A program made the position numbers and the translations under genes. Under the pieces are notes generated by a model. The model was not told the origin of the DNA and made no database searches. It worked only from the letters and a program-made list of their open reading frames with translations. Below, piece after piece: positions 16,704-26,178 of a DNA stretch of 64,000 nt; position 1 is the first letter of the stretch; every line of letters starts with the position of its first letter. Origin of the DNA: Roseicyclus mahoneyensis (GTDB lineage: Bacteria > Pseudomonadota > Alphaproteobacteria > Rhodobacterales > Rhodobacteraceae); NCBI RefSeq assembly GCF_003148775.1, contig NZ_QGGW01000001.1, positions 558,001-622,000 of the forward strand. The letters are read 5' to 3'.

Positions 16704-19700
16704 TCAGGCCGCCTTGGCGCCCGCGTGCACCGCCAGATCGCGCGCGATGGCAAAGGCACCCTTGATCTTGTCGGCGTCGCTGGCCCAATCGCGGCGCACC
16801 ACGATCTTGTTGTCACGCACCTTGGCCAGCCCCTTCTGGTCCTGCACAAAGGCGACAAGGCCCGCAGGATTGGGGAACTTGTCCATGTGGAACTGCACCG
16901 TCGCGCCCTTGGGTCCGGCATCGAGCCGCGCGATATGGGCGCGTTTGCACATCGCCTTGATGCGTACGACCAGCAGCAGCGTGTTGACCTCCTTTGGCAA
17001 GGTGCCAAAACGGTCGATCAATTCGGCGGCGAAGCCCTCAAGCTCCACCTTGGTGTCAAGCTGCGACAGCCGTCGATAAAGCCCAAGCCGCACGTCGAGG
17101 TCGGGCACATAATCCTCCGGGATCAGCACCGGCACGCCAAGGTTGATCTGGGGCGACCATTGCCCGTCATCGCCCGGCAGCCCCTCGGCCTCGCCCGAGC
17201 GGATCTTGGCAATCGCCTCCTCCAGCATGGATTGGTACAGTTCGAAGCCCACTTCCTTGACATGGCCGGATTGTTCCTCGCCCACGATATTGCCCGCGCC
17301 CCGGATATCGAGGTCTTGGCTGGCGATGACGAAACCAGCACCCAGACTGTCGAGGCTGCCAAGAACGCGCAACCGCTTCTCGGCGGCGGGCGTCAGCTTC
17401 ATGCGCGGCTTGGTGGTGAGATACGCATAGGCGCGCGTCTTGGCGCGGCCCACGCGGCCCCGGATCTGGTAGAGCTGCGCGAGACCGAACATGTCGGCGC
17501 GGTGGATGATCATGGAGTTGGCGGTCGGGATGTCGATGCCGGATTCCACGATGGTCGTGGCCAGCAGCACGTCGTATTTCCCATCGTAGAAGGCCACCAT
17601 CCGGTCATCCAGTTCCCCCGCCGCCATCTGGCCATGGGCGACCACATAGGTCACCTCGGGCACCTGTTCGCGCAGGAATTGCTCGACCTCGGGCAGATCC
17701 TCGATCCGGGGCACGACGTAAAAGCTCTGCCCGCCGCGATAGTGTTCGCGCAACAGCGCCTCGCGGATCGTGACGCTGTCAAACTCGCTGACATAGGTGC
17801 GGATCGCCAGCCGGTCGACGGGCGGCGTGCCGATCATCGACAGGTCACGCACACCCGAGAGCGACATCTGCAGCGTGCGCGGGATGGGCGTGGCCGACAG
17901 CGTCAGAACATGCACGTCCGAACGCATTTCCTTGAGCCGTTCCTTGTGGCCGACGCCGAACCGCTGTTCCTCGTCCACGATCATCAGGCCCAGATTGTGG
18001 AACCGGATGCCCTTGGCCAGCAGCGCATGGGTGCCGATGACGATGTCCACAGTCCCGTCCGCCATGCCCTTCTTGGTCTCGGCAGCCTCCTTGGTGCCGA
18101 CAAAGCGACTGAGTTGGCGGACAGTGACCGGAAAGCCCCGGAACCGGTCGGCAAAGGTCTTGGCGTGCTGGCGCGCGAGCAGCGTGGTGGGCGCGATCAC
18201 TGCCACCTGAAGCCCGGATGCGGCCGCGACGAAGGCCGCGCGCATCGCCACCTCGGTCTTGCCGAAGCCAACATCGCCCACCACCAGCCGGTCCATCGGG
18301 CGGCCTGCCTCGAGGTCTTCGAGCACATCGGCAATCGCCGACAGCTGATCGTCGGTCTCCTCATAGGGGAAGCGGGCGCAAAACGCCTCCCACATGTCGC
18401 CGGGCGGCTCGAGGATGGGGGCCTTGCGCAACAGCCGTTCGGCGGCAATGCGGATCAGCTTGTCGGCGATCTGGCGGATGCGTTCCTTGAGCTTGGCCTT
18501 TTTCGCCTGCCACGCGCCGCCGCCCAGACGATCGAGCAACCCTTCGTCATGGCCGTAACGGCTGAGCAGTTCGATGTTCTCGACCGGCAGGTAAAGCCTG
18601 TCTCCGCCAGCATATTCCAGCAAAAGGCATTCATGCGGCGCGCCCATCGCCGTGACGGTTTCCAGCCCCTTGTAGCGGCCCACCCCATGATCGACGTGAA
18701 CGACCAGATCACCGGGCGACAGCGATTGCGCCTCGGTCAGGTAGTTTTCGGCGCGCTTGGTCTTGCGCTTGGGGCGGATCAATCGGTCGCCCAGCACGTC
18801 TTGTTCCGAAATTACTGTCAGACCCGCGCCGGTAAAACCTTCCTCCAGCGGCCAGACGACGAGGCTCAAACTTCCCTTGGGGCCAAGGGCGCGGGCATCT
18901 GCGACAAGGTTCGCATCCGCAACACCCTGATCTTCCAACAGCCCGTGCAGGCGTTCGCGCGCGCCTTCGGACCAAGATGCGATGACCACGGCACTCTCTT
19001 CACGCTTTGCCTTAACATGATCCGCCAAAGACCCAAAAAGACTTAGCGATTCGTTCTGCCGCTCAGGCGCGAAGTTGCGTCCGACACGCCCGCCCATGTC
19101 GAGGATGCCGGGACCGGGCGCAGCGGGGATCGGGGCGAATTGCACCATGCGGTGACCGGCGGTCGCGCGGTCCCATGCGGCGTCGTCAAGATACAGCAGA
19201 CCGGGCGGCACGGGCTTGTAGACCGTATCGAGCCGCCCCTTTTGCGTCAGCGCAGTCTTGCGCGTATCATATTGATCGGAAATGGTTTCCCACCGCGCCA
19301 GCCGTTGCGGCGTGGTCTGGTCGTCCAGCGTGATCCTAGCGCCCGGCAGGTAGTCAAAGATGGTCTCCAACCGTTCCTGAAAGAACGGCAGCCAGTGCTC
19401 CACGCCTTGATGCTTGCGCCCCGCGCTGACCGCCTCGTAAAGCGGATCATCCGTGCCCGCCGCGCCGAACTCGATCCGGTAGTTCTGCCGGAACCGCGTG
19501 ATCGCGGCCTCGTCCAGCACCACCTCGGAGACCGGGGCCAGTTCGACCCGCTCCAGCTTTTCCGTCGTCCGCTGCGACACGGGATCGAACCGTCGCGCCC
19601 CGTCCAGCACATCGCCAAACAGGTCAAGCCGCACAGGCCCGCTTTCGCCGGGCGGCCAGACATCGATGATGCCGCCCCGCACCGCGTAATCGCCCGGCTC

Positions 19701-20153
19701 GGTCACCGTGGGCGTCTGAGAAAACCCCATGCGCACCAAGAACGCCTTGAGCACTCCCTGATCCAGACGCCCACCCACCGTGGCGATGAAGGCCGAGGTG
19801 CGCAGCAGGTCGCGCGGCGGCACGAATTGCGTGGCGGCGTTGAGCGTCGTCAGCACGATGAAAGACCCCGAGAGCCCCCCGGCAAGGGCCGCGAGCGTCG
19901 CCATGCGCGCGGCCGAAATCTCCGGGTTGGGCGACACGCGGTCATAGGGCAGGCAATCCCAGCCGGGGAACTGCAGCACGGGCACAGAAGGGTCGAAGAA
20001 CGCCAGCGCGCGCGCCATCGCCGCCATGCGCTTGTCGTCGCGGGCCACATGCAGCACCGGCACGCCGCCTTGCGCCAGCTCGCGCAACACGATCGTGGCG
20101 TCGAACCCCTCGGGCGTGCCGGAGGCGAGGATATGGCTGGGGCTCTGGACCAT
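16704..20153 (-). CDS. mfd: transcription-repair coupling factor
   Basis: The 1149-residue protein displaces RNA polymerase stalled at lesions and recruits UvrA. The N-terminal UvrB-like module includes FFDPSVPVLQFPGWDCLPYD. The CarD-like RNA-polymerase-interaction domain shows LSPGDLVVHVDHGVGRYKGL, and the SF2 translocase has Walker A GDVGFGKTEVAMRAAF (about 624-640), a DEEQ box (about 723-727) and the TRG region REQVPEVTYVVAHGQM. The C-terminal UvrA-binding domain is complete. ATG 20153 is chosen over a longer upstream frame because GTGAGG precedes it and Mfd homology starts there. Confidence 0.97.
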   Translation of the reverse strand: MVQSPSHILASGTPEGFDATIVLRELAQGGVPVLHVARDDKRMAAMARALAFFDPSVPVLQFPGWDCLPYDRVSPNPEISAARMATLAALAGGLSGSFIVLTTLNAATQFVPPRDLLRTSAFIATVGGRLDQGVLKAFLVRMGFSQTPTVTEPGDYAVRGGIIDVWPPGESGPVRLDLFGDVLDGARRFDPVSQRTTEKLERVELAPVSEVVLDEAAITRFRQNYRIEFGAAGTDDPLYEAVSAGRKHQGVEHWLPFFQERLETIFDYLPGARITLDDQTTPQRLARWETISDQYDTRKTALTQKGRLDTVYKPVPPGLLYLDDAAWDRATAGHRMVQFAPIPAAPGPGILDMGGRVGRNFAPERQNESLSLFGSLADHVKAKREESAVVIASWSEGARERLHGLLEDQGVADANLVADARALGPKGSLSLVVWPLEEGFTGAGLTVISEQDVLGDRLIRPKRKTKRAENYLTEAQSLSPGDLVVHVDHGVGRYKGLETVTAMGAPHECLLLEYAGGDRLYLPVENIELLSRYGHDEGLLDRLGGGAWQAKKAKLKERIRQIADKLIRIAAERLLRKAPILEPPGDMWEAFCARFPYEETDDQLSAIADVLEDLEAGRPMDRLVVGDVGFGKTEVAMRAAFVAAASGLQVAVIAPTTLLARQHAKTFADRFRGFPVTVRQLSRFVGTKEAAETKKGMADGTVDIVIGTHALLAKGIRFHNLGLMIVDEEQRFGVGHKERLKEMRSDVHVLTLSATPIPRTLQMSLSGVRDLSMIGTPPVDRLAIRTYVSEFDSVTIREALLREHYRGGQSFYVVPRIEDLPEVEQFLREQVPEVTYVVAHGQMAAGELDDRMVAFYDGKYDVLLATTIVESGIDIPTANSMIIHRADMFGLAQLYQIRGRVGRAKTRAYAYLTTKPRMKLTPAAEKRLRVLGSLDSLGAGFVIASQDLDIRGAGNIVGEEQSGHVKEVGFELYQSMLEEAIAKIRSGEAEGLPGDDGQWSPQINLGVPVLIPEDYVPDLDVRLGLYRRLSQLDTKVELEGFAAELIDRFGTLPKEVNTLLLVVRIKAMCKRAHIARLDAGPKGATVQFHMDKFPNPAGLVAFVQDQKGLAKVRDNKIVVRRDWASDADKIKGAFAIARDLAVHAGAKAA

Positions 20154-20200
20154 GGGGGCCTCACCTACGCCGCGGGGGGGCGGTGTCAAGCCACCAGCCA

Positions 20201-20767
20201 TCAATACAGGCGGCTGACGCTCACGTTGACATACATGCCCCAAAGGGCGGTCACGAAGATGAAGACGATCCCCACACCCTGCACCAGAAGGCGGTGGTTG
20301 CGCAGGCGGATGGCAAGGTTCTCGAACCCGGTGTCGCGCAGCACCATCGCCGTGCGCACCGACAGCGCCGTGACAAGGATCAGCGGCAAAAGCAGCAAAA
20401 CGAGCGCCTGACAGAATTCCACCCTGTAACCCCAGCCCAGAATGACAAGGGACGTGACCACGAAACACGAGGCCGCCACCATTGCGATGCCGGAAAGCTC
20501 TGCGAAATCAAGAATACGGCGGGCATTGATCTCGGCCAGCGCGCGCATGTCGCGCAGGCTGTCCTCATCCCCGCGGCGGGCGCGCTGTACGATGTGGAAC
20601 GGAACCCCGAGAACCCAATGCGACAGGGTTGACCACAAGATAGCCAGAACGATCCAGTACCAGAGGTTCGAGAACGACCTGAGGTCGATGACCTGAGTGA
20701 CGAGGTCGAGGAAATCCAAAGCGCGCGCCGCCCGATCGTTCGTTTGTGTTTTTCTGGGCGGCACCAT
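20201..20767 (-). CDS. small integral membrane protein, unassigned
   Basis: The 188-residue protein begins MVPPRKTQTNDRAARALDFL. It has about four hydrophobic segments: LWYWIVLAILWSTLSHWVLG, GIAMVAASCFVVTSLVILG, ALVLLLLPLILVTALSVR and LVQGVGIVFIFVTALWGMYV. The loop between the first two contains QRARRGDEDSLRDMRALAEI. I recall similar proteins in Rhodobacter genomes carrying the label component of SufBCD complex, but nothing in the sequence supports an Fe-S role and no suf gene is nearby. It is 47 bases upstream of mfd on the same strand and divergent from hemB. Confidence 0.8.
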   Translation of the reverse strand: MVPPRKTQTNDRAARALDFLDLVTQVIDLRSFSNLWYWIVLAILWSTLSHWVLGVPFHIVQRARRGDEDSLRDMRALAEINARRILDFAELSGIAMVAASCFVVTSLVILGWGYRVEFCQALVLLLLPLILVTALSVRTAMVLRDTGFENLAIRLRNHRLLVQGVGIVFIFVTALWGMYVNVSVSRLY

Positions 20768-20902
20768 AGGCGTGCCCCGCGCCGGTTTCCAGCCCTGCAA
20801 TGCAGCGCGGGCCGGGGCTCGCCGGGACAACCTGCACCCTTGCCCTTGGGCAAGCCGCATGCCACCGAATGGGCCTCTGATGTCGCACAGAAGGCGCTCA
20901 CG

Positions 20903-21895
20903 ATGCCCCAGGCCCCGTTTCCGATGACCCGACACCGCCGCGTCCGCGCGACACCCGCCCTGCGCAATCTTGTGCGGGAAAGCGAATTGAGCGTGAACGA
21001 CCTGATCTGGCCGATCTTCGTCCGCGACGGGGTGGGCATCGAGGAACCTGTGGCCTCCATGCCCGGCGTTCTACGCCGCTCGGTCGACAAGATCGTGGAG
21101 GCCGCGCGGGAAGCGGCCAGCCTCGGCATTCCGGCGATCTGCCTGTTCCCCTATACCGACGCGCGCCTCAAGACCCAACTATGCGAAGAGGCCTGGAACC
21201 CCGACAACCTGTCGAACCGGGCGATCAAGGCGATCCGCGATGCGGGGATCCAGATCGCGATCATGACCGACATCGCGCTCGACCCCTACAACATCAACGG
21301 GCATGACGGGATCGTGCGGGACGGCGTCATCGTGAACGACGAGACGGTGGACGCGCTGGTCAAGATGGCGCTGGCGCAGGCAGAGGCCGGGGCCGATATC
21401 CTGGGTCCGTCGGACATGATGGACGGGCGCATCGGCGCGATCCGCGCAGCACTCGAGACCGGGGGGCATCAAGGTGTGACGATCATGTCCTATGCGGCCA
21501 AGTTTGCCTCGGCCTTCTACGGTCCGTTCCGGGACGCCGTCGGCGCCTCGGGCGCGCTCAAGGGCGACAAGTTCACCTATCAGATCGACCCGGCCAACCG
21601 TCTGGCCGCGCTCAGATGCGTCGAGCGCGACCTGATGGAGGGCGCGGACATGGTGATGGTCAAACCCGGCCTGCCCTATCTCGACATGGTGCGCGAGGTG
21701 AAGGACCGTTTCGGCGCGCCGACCTATGCCTATCAGGTCTCGGGCGAATACGCGATGATCGAGGCGGCGGCGGCCAATGGCTGGATCGCGGGCGACAAGG
21801 TGATGCTCGAAAGCCTGATGTCGTTCCGGCGCGCGGGCTGCGATGGTGTGCTGACCTATTTCGCCCCAAGGGTTGCGCGTATCCTCAACGGGTAG
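20903..21895 (+). CDS. hemB: delta-aminolevulinic acid dehydratase (porphobilinogen synthase)
   Basis: The 330-residue enzyme joins two 5-aminolevulinates to porphobilinogen, an early step shared by heme and bacteriochlorophyll synthesis. Both Schiff-base lysine regions are present: IMSYAAKFASAFYGPFRDA and MVMVKPGLPYLDMV. The metal-site region reads MTDIALDPYNINGHDG, without the clustered cysteines of zinc enzymes, fitting the zinc-independent type reported for Rhodobacter. The start MPQAPFPMTRHRRVR is chosen because upstream sequence has no HemB character. It is divergent from the small membrane protein gene. Confidence 0.97.
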   Translation: MPQAPFPMTRHRRVRATPALRNLVRESELSVNDLIWPIFVRDGVGIEEPVASMPGVLRRSVDKIVEAAREAASLGIPAICLFPYTDARLKTQLCEEAWNPDNLSNRAIKAIRDAGIQIAIMTDIALDPYNINGHDGIVRDGVIVNDETVDALVKMALAQAEAGADILGPSDMMDGRIGAIRAALETGGHQGVTIMSYAAKFASAFYGPFRDAVGASGALKGDKFTYQIDPANRLAALRCVERDLMEGADMVMVKPGLPYLDMVREVKDRFGAPTYAYQVSGEYAMIEAAAANGWIAGDKVMLESLMSFRRAGCDGVLTYFAPRVARILNG

Positions 21896-22030
21896 CGGAT
21901 GGTCGGCGGGAAGCCGCCAGCGCTTGTGGTTTTCAGGTGACAGACGAGACCTTGCGGCGTATCGTGCAAGCCAATGCGCAGGCGATTGAATGACCTGCAC
22001 CCAGAGGCATCCGGCAAGAGGCAACCCACC

Positions 22031-22588
22031 ATGAGCACCCTGACCCGTCGTCATTTCGTGATAACCGGCGCATCCCTGCCGTTTGTGGCGGCCTGCGGCA
22101 ACGGCATCAACTCGGACGGATCGCAGCGCATCGACGCACGGGTCAATGCCGCGCAGGAATTCATGTTCCGCGAGGTGCCCGGTACGCAAGATCTGGCCCG
22201 CGATTCCCGTGGCATGCTGATCATGCCGCTGATCACCGAGGCAGGGTTCGGATTTGGCGGTTCTTACGGCCGTGGCGCGCTGCGGATCAACGGGGCGACG
22301 GTCGATTATTACTCGGCAGTTTCGGGCACATTCGGCCTGCAGATCGGCGCGCAGCAATACGCCCATACCCTTTTCTTCATGACCGACGAGGCCTTGCAGA
22401 GCTTCCGCACCTCGCCGGGCTGGGCCGTGGGTGCCGACATGCGCTATGCCGCAATCGATCAGGGCGGCAATCTGGGCGTGGACACCACCACCCTGAGCGA
22501 TCCGGTCATCGCGGTGATCTACGGCCAGGCCGGTCTGATCATCGGCGCCACGCTTGACGGAACGCGCTACACCCGCATCCTGCCCTGA
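22031..22588 (+). CDS. SYLF/YSC84-domain lipoprotein
   Basis: The 185-residue protein has an RR-containing N-terminus (MSTLTRRHFVITGASLP) leading to a lipobox VAAC, so it is probably a lipoprotein, perhaps Tat-exported. The mature part is a SYLF (YSC84) domain: ARDSRGMLIMPLITEAGFGF, GGSYGRGALRINGATVDYYS, ending GATLDGTRYTRI. These domains bind lipids in eukaryotes; the bacterial role is unknown. It follows hemB by 135 bases and precedes the acylase gene by 74 bases on the same strand. Confidence 0.9.
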   Translation: MSTLTRRHFVITGASLPFVAACGNGINSDGSQRIDARVNAAQEFMFREVPGTQDLARDSRGMLIMPLITEAGFGFGGSYGRGALRINGATVDYYSAVSGTFGLQIGAQQYAHTLFFMTDEALQSFRTSPGWAVGADMRYAAIDQGGNLGVDTTTLSDPVIAVIYGQAGLIIGATLDGTRYTRILP

Positions 22589-22662
22589 CGGGGGCATGAC
22601 ACCGCCTTGCAATTCCCGGGGCATCGGATAGCACCCCGCTGTGAAACCCCGCGCGAGGCCTG

Positions 22663-25146
22663 ATGTCCGTTCTTCTTCGCTGGCTTGTCCGATTGGTCGC
22701 GCTCGCCGTGGCGCTGCTTGTCTGCGTCGTGCTGGCGGTGTGGTGGATCGGTGGGCGCTCGATCCCTGATTATGGCGCCACATGGACGGTGCCCGGCCTG
22801 ACCGCGCCGGTCGAGATCGTGCGCGACACTGCCGCCGTGCCGCATATCTTCGGCGCAACCGACCACGACGTCTATTTCGGCCTGGGTCTAGCCCATGCGC
22901 AGGACAGGCTGTGGCAGATGCTGACGCTGCGCCGCACCGCGCAAGGCCGGTTGTCGGAACTTTTCGGCGAACCGACGTTGCAGATCGACGACCTGCTCAG
23001 GCGGCTGGACGTCTACGCGTTGTCCAGCGCCTCGGTCGATGCGCTCGACCCAGAGACGGTCGCGGCGCTGCAGGCCTATTCCGACGGGGTGAATGCTTGG
23101 CTGGGACTGGTCGGGTCCGAAGCCCTGGGCCGCGGGGCACCGGAACTGTTCTTGTTCGAGCCCGAGATCGCGCCTTGGCGGCCCGCCGACAGCGTGGCGG
23201 TCAGCTTCATGATGGCGCTGCAACTGGCCGGCCACCATGAGGAAGAGGTTTTGCGCGCGCGCCTGTCGCTGGCACTGGACGATCCCGCGGGTCTTGCCGA
23301 TCTCTTGCCCGACGCCCCGGGGGGCGGTGTCGCGGAACTGGCCAGCCTGCCCGCCTATCCCGATCTCTTCGAAACACCCGCGTCGCGTTTTGCGCAGGCC
23401 GCCGCCGCGCCGCGCCATCCACTCCACCCCCATGCCCAGGGGCGCGGACGGGCGGGTGCCTCGAATGTCTGGGCCGCGACACCGGCGCGCGCGGCCGCAT
23501 CCGGGACGCTTTTGGCCAATGACCCGCATCTGGGGCTGACCGCGCCGACGATCTGGTATCTGGCCCGGCTTGAATTGCAGGCGGGCGGCGTCATCGGCGC
23601 CACGATCCCCGGCATGCCGGTCATCCTGGCGGGCCGCAACGACCGGTTGGCCTGGGGCATCACTTCGGCCTATCTCGACGACATCGACCTCTATGTCGAG
23701 GAACTGAACCCCGAGAACCCCGAGCAATACCGCACACCAGACGGATGGGCGGAATTCCGCACCGACCGCCGCGTGATCGAGGTGGCCGACAGCGCCCCCG
23801 TGACCATCACCCGGCGCTGGACCGAGAACGGCCCCGTCATTCCGGGTGTGCATTACGATTTCGGCACCATCACGCCCCCCGGTCATGTCATGAGCATGGC
23901 CTGGACTGCGCTGACCGAGGATAACACCTCGATCCAGACCGGCCTGCGCCTGATGACCGCCTCCACCATCGAGGAGGGGCTGGCAGCGGGCGAGGATTTC
24001 GTGGCCCCCGCCCAGAACCTGATGCTGGCAAGCGCCGACGGGCGCATCGCCATGCAGGTGATCGGCCACATGCCTTGGCGGATGACGGCGCATCAGACGC
24101 AGGCGCGCATGCCAAGCCCCGGCTGGATCGCGGACAATCGCTGGCAGGGTGTCACGCAGTATTTCGCCAACCCATCCTTCGTCGATCCCGAAACCGGGAT
24201 CCTCGGCAACACCAACAACCGGACGGTGGACCGCGCATTCCCGCTCCATGTGTCGTTCACCTGGGGTGACACGCAACGAATCACGCGGCTCTCGCGGCTG
24301 ATGGAGGCACGCGAGGTCCATACCCGCGACAGCTTCATCGAGGCGCAGCTTGACACCGTGTCGGCGGCTGCGCGCAACATCTTGCCGCTGGTCGCCCGTG
24401 ACCTGTGGTTCACCGGCGAAACTGCGCCCGACGGCACCCCCGAACGCCGTCGCCAAAGGGCGCTGGCGCTGCTTGCGGAATGGAACGGCGAGATGAACGA
24501 GCATCTGCCCGAACCGCTGATCTATGCCGCCTGGATGCGCGAATTGCAGCAGCGCCTGATCCGCGACGAGATCGGGCCGCTGGCCGACGAATTCCTGCAG
24601 GTCGAACCGATCTTTCTGGAACGCGTGTTCCGCGACATCGGCGGGGCCAGCCGCTGGTGCAACATCGTGCAATCGACCGCGACCGAGACCTGCACCGACA
24701 TCGCGCGCATGGCACTGGACGATGCGCTGCAATGGCTTGAGGAACGATACGGCCGTGACCTTGCCAGCTGGCGCTGGGGCGCGGCGCATGAAGCGCGGCA
24801 TGACCACCCTGTGCTGGGCAACACGCGGCTGTTGTCATGGATCGTGAACATCCGCCAGCCGACCTCGGGCGGGGATTTCACGCTCAACCGCGCCGCCACA
24901 CCCGGCACGATGCCCGACCCGTTCCTCAACACCCATTCCGCGGGCTACCGGGGGGTCTACGATTTCGCCGACCCCGACAGTTCGGTCTTCGTCATTGCCA
25001 CCGGCCAGTCGGGCAATCCGCTGTCGCGCCACTACGACGATCTGGGCGAGTTGTGGCGGCGCGGCGAATACATCCCGATGTCGCTTGATCCCAATCTGGC
25101 GCGCGCGGGCAACATCGGGATCACCCGACTGGTTCCCGTGCCTTAG
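22663..25146 (+). CDS. penicillin acylase family Ntn hydrolase
   Basis: The 827-residue protein has an N-terminal membrane anchor or signal (about 5-30), then an alpha region with the family motif VEIVRDTAAVPHIFGATDHD. The autoprocessing site is GASNVW, making Ser267 the probable N-terminal nucleophile of the beta subunit. Conserved beta features follow: LLANDPHLGLTAPTIWYLAR, GVIGATIPGMPVILAGRND and GILGNTNNR. Family members hydrolyse amide side chains of penicillins, acyl-homoserine lactones or related amides. With a LuxR protein about 22 kb away, AHL turnover is a thought but not shown. Location is periplasmic. Confidence 0.9.
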   Translation: MSVLLRWLVRLVALAVALLVCVVLAVWWIGGRSIPDYGATWTVPGLTAPVEIVRDTAAVPHIFGATDHDVYFGLGLAHAQDRLWQMLTLRRTAQGRLSELFGEPTLQIDDLLRRLDVYALSSASVDALDPETVAALQAYSDGVNAWLGLVGSEALGRGAPELFLFEPEIAPWRPADSVAVSFMMALQLAGHHEEEVLRARLSLALDDPAGLADLLPDAPGGGVAELASLPAYPDLFETPASRFAQAAAAPRHPLHPHAQGRGRAGASNVWAATPARAAASGTLLANDPHLGLTAPTIWYLARLELQAGGVIGATIPGMPVILAGRNDRLAWGITSAYLDDIDLYVEELNPENPEQYRTPDGWAEFRTDRRVIEVADSAPVTITRRWTENGPVIPGVHYDFGTITPPGHVMSMAWTALTEDNTSIQTGLRLMTASTIEEGLAAGEDFVAPAQNLMLASADGRIAMQVIGHMPWRMTAHQTQARMPSPGWIADNRWQGVTQYFANPSFVDPETGILGNTNNRTVDRAFPLHVSFTWGDTQRITRLSRLMEAREVHTRDSFIEAQLDTVSAAARNILPLVARDLWFTGETAPDGTPERRRQRALALLAEWNGEMNEHLPEPLIYAAWMRELQQRLIRDEIGPLADEFLQVEPIFLERVFRDIGGASRWCNIVQSTATETCTDIARMALDDALQWLEERYGRDLASWRWGAAHEARHDHPVLGNTRLLSWIVNIRQPTSGGDFTLNRAATPGTMPDPFLNTHSAGYRGVYDFADPDSSVFVIATGQSGNPLSRHYDDLGELWRRGEYIPMSLDPNLARAGNIGITRLVPVP

Positions 25147-25219
25147 GGTGCGCCATCCCTTTCAGTCGCCAGACCGCTGCGCTACATCACATCCCGACCC
25201 TCATTGGACAGGCCGCGCC

Positions 25220-26086
25220 ATGCCGCTACTCTACGACAGTCCCAAAGCTTGGGTTGACGCCCCGGAAAAATGCCTTGCCGTCTTCGGCATGTCGGGCCTC
25301 GGCAAGACACGGCTGGCCAGCCTTCTGCGCGCGGCGGGCGGCTGGTATCACTATTCGATCGATTACCGCATCGGCACGGCCTACATGGGCGAGCACATCA
25401 ACGACAATCTCAAACGGCAAGCGATGCAGGTGCCACTGCTGGCCGAACTGCTGAAATCGGACTCGATCTATATCGGATCCAACATCAGCTTCGGCAATCT
25501 TGCGCCCCTTTCGACATATCTGGGCAAGCCGGGCGATGCGGCCAAGGGCGGCCTGCCTTTCGACGAATACATGCGTCGGCAAGCGCTGCACCGCCGGGCC
25601 GAGATCAACGCGCTTCTCGACACGCCCAATTTCGTCCACCGCGCCCGCGATCTCTATGGCTACCCGCATTTCGTGGCCGACACAGGCGGGTCGATCTGCG
25701 AGGTGGTGGACCCCGAGGATGCGCAAGACGAGGTGCTCCGCACAGTGTCGACCCATAGTCTGATGGTCTGGATCGAAGGCCCCGAAAGCCATACCGAGGA
25801 ATTGATCCGCCGTTTCGAGCGTGACCCCAAACCGATGTATTACAAGCCGGAGTTCCTTCTGCCGCTGTGGCAAGGCTGGCTGTCGGAACAGGGCGAGACG
25901 GCGGAAACCGCCGACCCCGACGCCTTCATCCGATATGCCTACCGCCGCGCCATGGCGCACCGCGCGCCGCTTTACGCCGCGATGGCAAAGAACTGGGGCG
26001 TCACCGTCACTGCCGCCGAGGTGGAGGCCGTACGCGACGCGCAAGATGCGCTGGCCATGGTCGCGGCCGCCCTCGCGCGGCACTGA
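25220..26086 (+). CDS. P-loop ATPase of unknown role
   Basis: The 288-residue protein has a Walker A motif GMSGLGKT at residues 23-30, immediately followed by RLASLLRAAGGWYHYSIDYR, like nucleotide or small-molecule kinases. Other recognisable blocks are LAPLSTYLGKPGDAAKGGLP, FVADTGGSICEVVDPEDAQD and SLMVWIEGPESHTEELIRRF. There is no signal peptide or membrane segment. I do not recognise a named family; the fold may resemble kinases of the P-loop NTPase class. It sits 73 bases after the acylase and before an exported HExxH protein, with no clear functional link. Confidence 0.75.
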   Translation: MPLLYDSPKAWVDAPEKCLAVFGMSGLGKTRLASLLRAAGGWYHYSIDYRIGTAYMGEHINDNLKRQAMQVPLLAELLKSDSIYIGSNISFGNLAPLSTYLGKPGDAAKGGLPFDEYMRRQALHRRAEINALLDTPNFVHRARDLYGYPHFVADTGGSICEVVDPEDAQDEVLRTVSTHSLMVWIEGPESHTEELIRRFERDPKPMYYKPEFLLPLWQGWLSEQGETAETADPDAFIRYAYRRAMAHRAPLYAAMAKNWGVTVTAAEVEAVRDAQDALAMVAAALARH

Positions 26087-26178
26087 GCCGGAAATCTGCT
26101 TGCGAGAATCGAGGTTGTCGGACAGCCTCAATGGGCCGTGGCTGTCTTTGTGCGGGCGATGATCCGAGTGCTGTGCCC

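Noticed and set aside
16419-19046. An open frame of 875 codons antisense to mfd
   Set aside because: It is the shadow of mfd codon bias in GC-rich DNA: rich in Arg, His, Gln and Asp, without domains or a ribosome-binding site.
21179-24807. Two long minus-strand frames opposite hemB and the acylase gene
   Set aside because: They have Arg/His/Gln-rich shadow composition and no ribosome-binding sites; the plus-strand genes have full family motifs.
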